Positions 1 through 5,787 of a stretch of 9,087 nt of DNA are shown one piece after another. A program made the translations under genes and the position numbers. The notes under the pieces were generated by a model. That model saw only the letters and a list, made by a program, of their open reading frames with translations. It ran no database searches and had not been told where the DNA came from. Source of the stretch: Verrucomicrobiales bacterium (lineage in GTDB: Bacteria > Verrucomicrobiota > Verrucomicrobiia > Verrucomicrobiales > DEV007); the NCBI GenBank assembly GCA_023253615.1, contig JALRFZ010000316.1, positions 1-9,087 of the forward strand, given 5' to 3'. The number at the start of each line of letters is the position of its first letter. The stretch's first letter is position 1.

Positions 1-35
1 CCTACGAGCTGCTCACCGGGGATCGCTTCTCGTGA
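1..35 (+). CDS. 3' end of an unidentified gene
   Basis: The last eleven codons of a reading frame enter from the left edge (codons starting at 3, 6, ...) and read YELLTGDRFS before a TGA at 33-35. It lies 13 bases upstream of the epimerase start on the same strand, the close spacing expected of an operon. The tail 'LLTG' is reminiscent of the C-terminal ends of some carbohydrate-active enzymes, which would suit a GalE neighbour, but ten residues cannot establish identity. Whether this frame is coding at all rests only on the tight spacing to the next start. Confidence 0.35.
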   Translation, partial: YELLTGDRFS

Positions 36-48
36 CGCGGTGTCGTCC

Positions 49-219
49 ATGACCAGGTGGCTGCTCACCGGGGGAGCCGGCTACATCGGCGCGCATGTCG
101 CGCGCGACCTCCTCGCCTCCGGCCGCGAGGTGACGATCATCTCATGTTTCGTCGTCGCCCCCTGGAACAGGGCGGTGAAGGGCATCGAACCGCCGGGCGG
201 GATGAGGCCGAGAAGATGA
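49..219 (+). pseudogene. N-terminal fragment of a GalE-like NAD-dependent sugar epimerase
   Basis: From ATG 49 the frame reads MTRWLLTGGAGYIGAHVARD, then LLASGREVTII, up to about base 141. This is the first beta strand, the GxxGxxG dinucleotide-binding loop (GGAGYIG, residues 8-14) and the second strand of an extended short-chain dehydrogenase, closest in style to UDP-glucose 4-epimerase. In that family an acidic residue and a 'DNLS'-type segment should follow strand two. Instead the frame reads SCFVVAPWN and stops at 217-219, because from about base 142 the DNA is the antisense of scpA. About 30 of an expected ~330 residues are present, so it is non-functional as it stands. GalE is the best guess, but a related epimerase or dehydratase cannot be excluded from so short a stretch. 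Only 49-141 is genuine; the rest is read-through of the junction. Confidence 0.75.
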
Positions 220-911
220 TCGATCTTGTCACCCACGGTGTACTGGTCGTCGACGATCTCCCCGAGCCCCTCGTTGCTGAGGCGCTCGAGGATGTTCTGA
301 AAGGCGCGGATGAGGTCGAAGATGCTGAGCCCGTCGTCGAGAGGACGCTCCTCGTCTCCGGCCGGGACGATCTTGTCGGGTTTGTGCGCGAAATGCTTTT
401 GCTGCTTCGCCTCGCGCTCCCCGAGCTTGCGGGCCGCCTCCTTGAATTTCTTGTACTCGATGAGCTGGCGGATGAGGTCCCAGCGCGGATCCTCCTCGTC
501 GGCGTCCTCCTCGGGCGGCTGGACGTGCTTCGGCAGCATCATCCGGCTCTTGATGTAGCAAAGGTTCGCCGCCATCACGAGGAACTCGCCCGCTAGGCCG
601 ATGTTCAGCATCTTGAAGGTGTCGAGATACGACATGTACTGCTTCGTGATCCGCTCGATGGGGATGTCGTAGATGTCGATCTCCTCCTTTTTGATGAGGT
701 AAAGGAGGAGGTCCATCGGACCCTCGAAGATGTCGAGCTCGACCTTGTAGGGATTTTCGACAAAATCGTCCGGATCAAAGGTGCCGGGACCTTCGCTCCC
801 GGGCAGGACCGGAGTTTCGGGAACGGCTACGGGCTCGGGAGCTGGATCGGATTCGGACACGGGCTTGGGGACTGGTCCCTTCAGCAAAGCCGCAGGCCCG
901 TGCCTTTGCAA
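81..911 (-). CDS. scpA: ScpA, condensin complex kleisin subunit, 3'-truncated
   Basis: ScpA is the kleisin that bridges the SMC ATPase heads and, with ScpB, forms the bacterial condensin that organises and segregates the chromosome. The hallmark N-terminal block is plain at residues 57-73 (VELDIFEGPMDLLLYLI). It is followed by the EEIDIYDIPI helix, the LAGEFLVMAANLCYIKSRMMLP segment (about 107-127) and an acidic linker (134-141). The C-terminal winged-helix region starts near 195 and reaches EMIVT (residues 257-261), where the family normally continues 'FLALLEL' and ends about 20-25 residues later. Here homology stops at base ~129. The last 15 residues are the reverse complement of the GalE-like fragment, ending at TAG 81-83. 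The start is uncertain. TTG 911 gives a 50-residue Pro/Glu/Ser-rich leader before the conserved domain; GTG at residue 18 is an alternative. No ribosome-binding site decides between them. No scpB is visible, because the junction removes everything downstream. Confidence 0.88.
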   Translation of the reverse strand: MQRHGPAALLKGPVPKPVSESDPAPEPVAVPETPVLPGSEGPGTFDPDDFVENPYKVELDIFEGPMDLLLYLIKKEEIDIYDIPIERITKQYMSYLDTFKMLNIGLAGEFLVMAANLCYIKSRMMLPKHVQPPEEDADEEDPRWDLIRQLIEYKKFKEAARKLGEREAKQQKHFAHKPDKIVPAGDEERPLDDGLSIFDLIRAFQNILERLSNEGLGEIVDDQYTVGDKIDHLLGLIPPGGSMPFTALFQGATTKHEMIVTSRPEARRSRATCAPM

Positions 912-1031
912 GGAGGGTCTCCGCCCGCATCCGGGATATTTTCCGGCCGACCGGAGCCGGGACCTGCGTCATAAGCGGGAATTTTCCTCGCTGCTGCGGC
1001 AGATCGTGGAAATCTTGGGAATTCCCCACCC
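912..1031. promoter_or_regulatory. Divergent intergenic spacer, scpA / UPF0126 gene
   Basis: These 120 bases separate two genes transcribed away from each other and so should carry both promoters. I see no convincing -35/-10 pair. Two small symmetric elements stand out: TCCGG-CCGA-CCGGA in the middle, and the EcoRI-type palindrome GGAATTCC (about 1018-1025) just before the + strand start. Neither is strong enough to name as an operator. Antisense reading frames that cross the spacer in both directions are low-complexity Arg/Ser/Gly translations and are not considered genes. Confidence 0.4.
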
Positions 1032-1682
1032 ATGACTCCGCTCCTTTTCATCGAAATGACCGCCGTGGTCGTCTCCGCCCTCTACGGCATCCTCCTCGCC
1101 GCCCGAAAGGGCATGGACGTGATGGGCGTCTTCACGGTGGCGTTCGCCGTGGCTTTCGGGGGCGGCACCTTGCGGGATCTGTTTCTCGATCGCAATCCCC
1201 TCTTCTGGATCGGCAACCCCCACTACCCGGTGATCGTCTTCGCCATCGCGCTGCTCTCCGGTCTGATCGTCCGCCACCTCGGGCGCATCCGCCCTCTCCT
1301 TCCTTTGCCCGACGCGTTGGGCATGGCCCTGTTCACCCTCACGGGCACGGCCTACGCGGCCGATGCGGGAACGACCGCCTTCGTCGCGGTGATGCTTGGG
1401 GTGATCACGGGCACGTTCGGCGGCGTCCTCGGCGACCTGCTCTGCAACGAGCTGCCTTCCCTCTTCGTCCCGAGCCCGCTGAACGCGACATGTGCGTTCA
1501 CCGGGGCCTGGGCCTACCTGGGCCTCCTCCATCTCGGGGTGGCGGAGCGCTACTCCCTGGCCGCCGGGATCGTCATCATCGTGGCCTTCCGCCTCGCCGC
1601 GATCCGATGGAATTGGTCGCTACCCGCGGTGCGGGACCCGCGCCCACCGGGGGCAAGCCCCGGACCGGACGGGAAATCGTAA
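1032..1682 (+). CDS. UPF0126/YicG-family (TRIC-like) integral membrane protein
   Basis: This 216-residue, very hydrophobic protein is built from two copies of the UPF0126 (Gly_transporter, PF03458) three-helix unit. It should form a roughly seven-helix inner-membrane channel or transporter. The diagnostic glycine-rich breaks sit in the middle of each copy: AFGGGTLRDLF at about 41-51 and GTFGGVLGDLLCNELP at 127-142. Each is followed by a turn with conserved prolines (NPLFWIGNP at 55-63; PSLFVPSP at 142-149). Helices fall at about 6-24, 30-47, 66-80, 92-108, 113-131, 152-168 and 174-190. The family is structurally related to eukaryotic TRIC cation channels, and some members have been linked to glycine uptake. 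The substrate here cannot be read from sequence. The C-terminus (about 200-216) is a short Pro/Gly tail. ATG 1032 fits the family N-terminus. It has no close neighbour on its strand and converges on the ccsA operon. Confidence 0.88.
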   Translation: MTPLLFIEMTAVVVSALYGILLAARKGMDVMGVFTVAFAVAFGGGTLRDLFLDRNPLFWIGNPHYPVIVFAIALLSGLIVRHLGRIRPLLPLPDALGMALFTLTGTAYAADAGTTAFVAVMLGVITGTFGGVLGDLLCNELPSLFVPSPLNATCAFTGAWAYLGLLHLGVAERYSLAAGIVIIVAFRLAAIRWNWSLPAVRDPRPPGASPGPDGKS

Positions 1683-1719
1683 AGGAAAGCGGCACCCGGC
1701 CTCAAGCCGGCACTTCCTT
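1682..1719. terminator. Inverted repeat between convergent genes, possible bidirectional terminator
   Basis: The + strand gene ends at 1682 and ccsA, on the - strand, ends at 1702, leaving 19 bases between stops. Across this gap lies an imperfect inverted repeat. The outer arms are AAGGAA (1682-1687) and TTCCTT (1714-1719). The inner stem is CCGGC (1696-1700) and GCCGG (1706-1710), with a five-base CTCAA loop. The inner loop includes the ccsA stop codon. Arms rich in A on one side and T on the other suit termination in both directions, but the stem is interrupted by unpaired bases and there is no long T run, so the call is tentative. Confidence 0.35.
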
Positions 1720-3747
1720 GCCCGAGGGTGCCCCGGAACGCCGGGTGGTGCGCTCGCCGCGCTCCTTCAGCCAGAGGACGACGCCCATGGCGAGGAAGAT
1801 CGCGAGGATACCCCAGGAGAAATACAAGGCCCCCCAGACGCCCTCGGTGAAACCGTAGCTGTGCAGGCCGACGCCGAGATTGTTCACCCCCCACCAACTG
1901 AAGGTGGTGATGATGGCGAGGATGAGGCTGTTGGTGTGGATCCCGATCTCGCGGATCCAGCCGGCAAAGCGGCCGTGGAGCACGACGAGGGTCCAGAGAC
2001 AGATCATGAGGGCGCCGTTTTCCTTCGGGTCCCATCCCCAGAAACGGCCCCAGCTGTAGTTCGCCCAGATCCCGCCGAGGACGGTGCCGACGAGCGAGAA
2101 GAAGAGGCAGAAACAGATGATCCCGTAGTTCATCCGGGTGAGGAGCTTGTAAAAATCGGGATTCTCGCGCTTGTGGAAGAGGGCGGCGAAGCGTCCGGTC
2201 AGGTAAACGAGCCCGATGAGGGCGGCGACGAGGGCGGCGGCATAGCCGATGTTGATGATGGTGACGTGGGTCGCGAGCCAGAAATTCGTGTCGAGCACGG
2301 CGACGAGCTGTCCCATCGTGTCGGTGGCTTCCTTCGCTTCGTATTTGATCGAGAGAAACATGCCGAGGACGCCCGAGACGACGGCCACGAGCGTCCCCAC
2401 GCCGAGACGCGTGTAATACTCGAGGATCAAGCCCAGGAGAACGGCGGTGCCGGTGATGAAGATGACGGTGTCGTAGAGGTTGGTGATGGGCGGCCGCTCG
2501 CGGATGAGGCAGCGCAGGGTGATGCCGTAGATGTTGAGGGCGAGACCGATGAAAGCGAGGACGCCCGCGGCGAAAAGGAGACGTTTTCCGGTCTTGCTGG
2601 CCGGCGTCAGCCAACTGAACGCCATCACGACGAAGGCGAGGATGAAAAAGACGAGGGAATTGGAGAACCACTTGCCGCGGTAGAGATGGATCTCGAGCTC
2701 GGAGTGGGTGCCCTCGCCCCGGGCTTCGGCCGTCGCGTGCTGGGCATCGGAATAGCTCCGCAGCGCCGCGTGGAAGGCCTCCTCGCCCTCGTTCTTCGCA
2801 TTGACGAGCCCCTGCACCCCGGCGAGCTGGGTTTTCACCCATGGCCGCATTTCCTTCGACTCCAGACCGGCGAGCATCAGATCACCGGCGGAGGTCCACT
2901 CCTCTTTCTCCGGATCCTGCGGCGGGAAGAAATTGAGTCCGCGCGCCGAGTTGGCGTGGAAGAAGAAGAGGCGCAGCGCCCCGGAGAACATGCGCTCTTC
3001 CTCGGTCTCGCCTGGCTGCTGGCGGATCGTCTGTACGAGCTGGTCGAGAGTCATCTCCGGCATCTTGTCGATCATCTCGACGGTGTCGAGCCGCTTGGCG
3101 AGTTCGGTGAGCTCGGGCGGGAGGATGTTGCCGTTGACGAGAAGTTCGCCCTTCCGGGCAAACCCGAACTGGCCGAGGAGGTATTCGAAGGAACTGACAT
3201 TGCGACCAAGGGTGAGGATCATGCCCTCGATGCGGTCGAGCTCGTACTGGGGATCTTTCTCGCTCTTCTCGTATTGATCCTGCTTCTCTGCGTATTGGGC
3301 GCCGAGTTCGGCGAGTTTGGCGCGTCCGGCGAGGAGTTCGTTGTAGGAATAGCGGTCGCGCTTCGCCTTGGGCGACACGCCGATCTGCACGACGGCGGCC
3401 GAGTCATCGACGATGAAGACGGGCATGTCCTTGGCGATCTCACCGCGGAAGAGCACGTCGAGAAACCAGGCCGCATAATGGAGCTTGTGTTGCTCGCCAT
3501 CCTTCGTCTCGAAAGAGACGGCGGACCTCCCGAGGAACTGCATCAGGGTGAAACGGGCCACGGTGTAGAGCGGCTTCACCCGCCCCTCGTGCTGGACGAG
3601 GAGATTCTCGAAAGTGTGAACCGTGTCCTCTTTCCACGGCACGTAGTTCTGCAGGGCGCTCTTGGGCAGCTCGCGGGACTGGAGCGTACCGGTGCCCGCC
3701 ATCAAGGCGAGACATCCCAGGGTGAGGGCGGTGAGGAGGTTTTTCAT
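1702..3747 (-). CDS. ccsA: CcsA/ResC-type cytochrome c synthase subunit with large exported N-terminal domain
   Basis: With ResB this protein forms the System II machine that exports haem and joins it to CXXCH motifs of apocytochromes at the outer face of the cytoplasmic membrane. The protein has 681 residues. It comprises a signal-like segment (1-23), about 335 exported residues, and a multi-helix CcsA domain (PF01578) from about 362 to 661. Landmarks are PPITNLYD (419-426), a conserved membrane His in THV (H494), the WWD haem-handling motif WGRFWGWDPKE (566-576), LHGR (H591) and the family signature NLGVGLHSYG (H629). The exported part, with VKPLYTVARF near 57-66, resembles the extra domain of CcsA proteins in Bacteroidota and PVC bacteria; ordinary CcsA is about 300-400 residues. 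The open frame continues upstream to 3864, but the start is ATG 3747. That start gives the signal sequence and overlaps the resB stop by four bases (ATGA), implying translational coupling. Confidence 0.93.
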   Translation of the reverse strand: MKNLLTALTLGCLALMAGTGTLQSRELPKSALQNYVPWKEDTVHTFENLLVQHEGRVKPLYTVARFTLMQFLGRSAVSFETKDGEQHKLHYAAWFLDVLFRGEIAKDMPVFIVDDSAAVVQIGVSPKAKRDRYSYNELLAGRAKLAELGAQYAEKQDQYEKSEKDPQYELDRIEGMILTLGRNVSSFEYLLGQFGFARKGELLVNGNILPPELTELAKRLDTVEMIDKMPEMTLDQLVQTIRQQPGETEEERMFSGALRLFFFHANSARGLNFFPPQDPEKEEWTSAGDLMLAGLESKEMRPWVKTQLAGVQGLVNAKNEGEEAFHAALRSYSDAQHATAEARGEGTHSELEIHLYRGKWFSNSLVFFILAFVVMAFSWLTPASKTGKRLLFAAGVLAFIGLALNIYGITLRCLIRERPPITNLYDTVIFITGTAVLLGLILEYYTRLGVGTLVAVVSGVLGMFLSIKYEAKEATDTMGQLVAVLDTNFWLATHVTIINIGYAAALVAALIGLVYLTGRFAALFHKRENPDFYKLLTRMNYGIICFCLFFSLVGTVLGGIWANYSWGRFWGWDPKENGALMICLWTLVVLHGRFAGWIREIGIHTNSLILAIITTFSWWGVNNLGVGLHSYGFTEGVWGALYFSWGILAIFLAMGVVLWLKERGERTTRRSGAPSGKEVPA

Positions 3748-4997
3748 GTCGAGGCCGGGTTGGATTGGAAACGCTTGCGGGAGCGGGTCGTGAATTGCAC
3801 CAGCATGATGAGGAAATGAACGCCGAGACCGACGCCGGTGACGATCAGCGAGTAAAGCGGCCACTGGTCGGCCGGATTGTTCGCCACGGCGAACTGGGAA
3901 AACATGTCGTCGCCAGGCTGGGCGCCGGAGGGACCGAAGGACTCCTGGAAGAAGGTGTATCCGGCGTGACGCATGGGCTCGTTCATCTTGATTTCGAGAG
4001 GTTTCTCGGGCTGCCCCTCCTCGAAACGGGTGACACGGCTTTCGTAATTGCGGGCCATCGAGACACCGGGGTGCCGCTCGAAGATGAATTCATCGAGGCG
4101 CACCGTGAAGGGCACCGTCCAGGATTTTTTCACCAGAAGGGCACCGTAGAGCTGGTCGCCGACGGTGAAGGTGAAAGGCATCGGATTCTCGCGGGGATCG
4201 AAGCGGTAGGATCCGGCCCAGAGGATGGCCTCGATCGGGGCTCCACCGTCCCGGGGACGAATCTCGATGAAGCAGCCGGGCAGGTTCTGCTCGGCCTCCT
4301 TGGAGGGCTTCTGCGGCGAGAGCTTGAAGCCATCGATCTCCTTCCCGGTCACGCCCGCGGCCATGGGAGCGGCGGTGGGGATGGGCGTGGCGTTCTTCGC
4401 GTAGCCGTTGATGACGACGTCGAAGGGCAGGGACTCGGCATGGATGACGCGCTGCTCGTCGGGCATCATCGTCTCGAGATACCCGGCGGGATAGATCCAC
4501 GCCTTTTCGGCGACGCCTTCCTTGGAAAGCGGCACGATCTCGAGCTGCCACTCGCGGTAGCTCTCGACCCGGTTGCTCGACATCCCGGAATAGAGGGCCA
4601 TGTAGCCGTCGGTGGAAAAGGCCCAGGTCACGAATCCGCCGGCGAGGAGCATGAGCATGCCGATGTGCGAGATCAGCATGCCGACGCCCTTCCAGCGTTT
4701 CTTCACCTTCACGATGGCACCGAGGGTCATGTTCGTGAAGAGCAGGATCATCAGCAGGAGACCGCCGGGAAGAAGCACGGGGATACCGAAAATCTTGTCG
4801 AAAAACCAGAAGGAATGGAAATACTTTTCCTTGGCGGCGTGGAGCCCGTGCTCGACCTGACCAAGGGTGCCGAGCAAGGTCACCAGCGTCATGAAAATGA
4901 GCACGACGGTGGCGAGCTTGAAGGAGGTGAAAAACCGGAAGAAAATCCGCGGCCATTGGCGCGGGGACCAGTCGGGGGATGGGCTGGATGAGGCCAT
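3744..4997 (-). CDS. resB: ResB-like cytochrome c biogenesis protein
   Basis: ResB (Ccs1; PF05140) partners CcsA in System II, probably holding or relaying haem and presenting apocytochrome. The 417 residues show the family layout. A cytoplasmic N-terminus leads into helix 1 (about 27-47, ending LLGTLGQ). Helices 2 (about 75-97) and 3 (about 104-126, with H111 in SHIGMLMLLAGG) follow. A long exported domain (about 127-380) and a last helix (about 381-402, with H394) complete it. The exported domain ends in the recognisable stretch NEPMRHAGYTFFQESF (339-354), which matches the family's 'N.P..H.GY.F.Q' pattern. The conserved membrane histidines are the expected haem ligands. It is the third gene of a four-gene operon, 24 bases below the lipoprotein and overlapping ccsA by four bases. 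No Shine-Dalgarno precedes ATG 4997. Neither ResA nor CcdA, the usual thiol-reducing partners, is present in the window. Confidence 0.92.
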   Translation of the reverse strand: MASSSPSPDWSPRQWPRIFFRFFTSFKLATVVLIFMTLVTLLGTLGQVEHGLHAAKEKYFHSFWFFDKIFGIPVLLPGGLLLMILLFTNMTLGAIVKVKKRWKGVGMLISHIGMLMLLAGGFVTWAFSTDGYMALYSGMSSNRVESYREWQLEIVPLSKEGVAEKAWIYPAGYLETMMPDEQRVIHAESLPFDVVINGYAKNATPIPTAAPMAAGVTGKEIDGFKLSPQKPSKEAEQNLPGCFIEIRPRDGGAPIEAILWAGSYRFDPRENPMPFTFTVGDQLYGALLVKKSWTVPFTVRLDEFIFERHPGVSMARNYESRVTRFEEGQPEKPLEIKMNEPMRHAGYTFFQESFGPSGAQPGDDMFSQFAVANNPADQWPLYSLIVTGVGLGVHFLIMLVQFTTRSRKRFQSNPAST

Positions 4998-5021
4998 GCT
5001 TCGGGGAAAATGGGAGGAAAA

Positions 5022-5690
5022 TCAGTTGGAGCCGGATCCGGAGCCGCCTGTGTTCACATCGAGCGACGAGACGAATTGATCGAAGGCGGCGCTGTTTTGA
5101 TCGACGAGATCTTTCGGTCCCGTCATTTTCACGAACACCGCCCCGGCATCCGAGGCGAGGATCAGCCCCATGAGGCGGTGATTCGGGAAGGTCTGGTCGC
5201 TGCCCATGCCGGGAGAGAAGGTCCCGTCGACGGAGACGAAGCGCGCGGGTTGCCCGAAGAGCGGACGCGTCGGGAGGGCGGCGACTTCCTCTTCCGTGAG
5301 GGCGGAGGCGCCCATCTGGGAACGCCAACGGTTCACGTTTGCCGCCAGTCCTCCCCCGGCTCCGGGGAGGCGGGCGATGTAACACTCGCCCTCGCCATTC
5401 GGACCGAAGGTGAAATTGAGGTCGCGCATCAACGATCCGGGCTTTTCCGTCCAGCCCGCCGGCGTGTCGTAGACGAGGGCGGCGGCGGCGGCGCCACCCG
5501 ATTCCGTGGTGGTCTCCTCCGAAGCCTTCGTGGAATAACGGAAACGATCCATGCTCGACTCGACGAGACGGAAATTCTTTTCCGACGGAGAGAGAGACCG
5601 CTCGTAGAGGCCGGGAGTATCCTCACCCCCGCAGGAGACGAGGAGGAGGGCGAGGGGAAGGGACACGGAAAGGACCGGGGGACGCGTCAT
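5022..5690 (-). CDS. Unnamed lipoprotein of the cytochrome c operon
   Basis: This 222-residue protein has a lipoprotein signal: a hydrophobic stretch from 6 to 19 and a lipobox LVSC, with C20 as the acylated cysteine. The mature part has a low-complexity Ser/Thr/Gly/Ala linker (about 54-72), then a single domain of about 140 residues. That domain begins VYDTPAGWTEKPGSLMRDLNF (73-93) and continues through GGGLAANVNRWRSQMGAS (112-129). It ends with a strand AVFVKMTGPKDLV (184-196) and helix FDQFVSSL (203-210). A Gly/Ser tail closes the protein. Similar arrangements ('P.GW', 'N..RWR.Q', 'F.K.TGP..LV', final 'F..F..S') occur in unnamed lipoproteins of PVC bacteria, to my recollection; I cannot assign a Pfam name. 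There is no CXXC, CXXCH or other obvious catalytic motif. It lies between a c-type cytochrome and resB, 24 bases from resB, so a role in cytochrome maturation or function is inferred only from position. Confidence 0.8.
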   Translation of the reverse strand: MTRPPVLSVSLPLALLLVSCGGEDTPGLYERSLSPSEKNFRLVESSMDRFRYSTKASEETTTESGGAAAAALVYDTPAGWTEKPGSLMRDLNFTFGPNGEGECYIARLPGAGGGLAANVNRWRSQMGASALTEEEVAALPTRPLFGQPARFVSVDGTFSPGMGSDQTFPNHRLMGLILASDAGAVFVKMTGPKDLVDQNSAAFDQFVSSLDVNTGGSGSGSN

Positions 5691-5787
5691 GAGTGCTTTG
5701 ACAGGGGATTACGACTCCGGCAGGGCCGGGAGCGCTCAAAATCGGCCGCAATGGCGTGAAGAAAAGAGCGGATTCCGGCCTGCTGCA
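5691..5787 (-). promoter_or_regulatory. Intergenic gap within the operon with a GC-rich hairpin
   Basis: The largest gap in the four-gene set lies between the cytochrome stop (5788) and the lipoprotein start (5690). It holds a compact inverted repeat: CTCCGGC (5715-5721), loop AGG, then GCCGGGAG (5725-5732), a seven-pair stem with one bulged G. No T run follows it on the - strand, so it is not a standard intrinsic terminator. It could protect the 3' end of a processed cytochrome transcript or damp read-through. A second promoter for the lipoprotein-resB-ccsA part is possible but not visible. Confidence 0.3.

Noticed and set aside
1492..3819. A 775-codon open frame on the + strand opposite ccsA
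   Set aside because: Its translation is Glu/Asp/Gly/Arg-rich low-complexity sequence with no domain, typical of the antisense of a GC-rich gene. The - strand frame there has unmistakable CcsA motifs.
3748..3864. A longer ccsA start 39 codons upstream
   Set aside because: That extension lies inside resB, is Arg/His-rich and would bury the signal sequence. ATG 3747, in a 4-base overlap with the resB stop, is far more likely.
3765..4991. A 408-codon open frame on the + strand opposite resB
   Set aside because: It is a shadow of resB with biased Gly/Glu/His/Asp composition; resB shows clear family motifs and membrane helices.
5698..5703. A perfect TTGACA on the + strand just upstream of the lipoprotein start
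   Set aside because: It faces the wrong way for the operon and no -10 follows at 16-18 bases, so it is probably chance.
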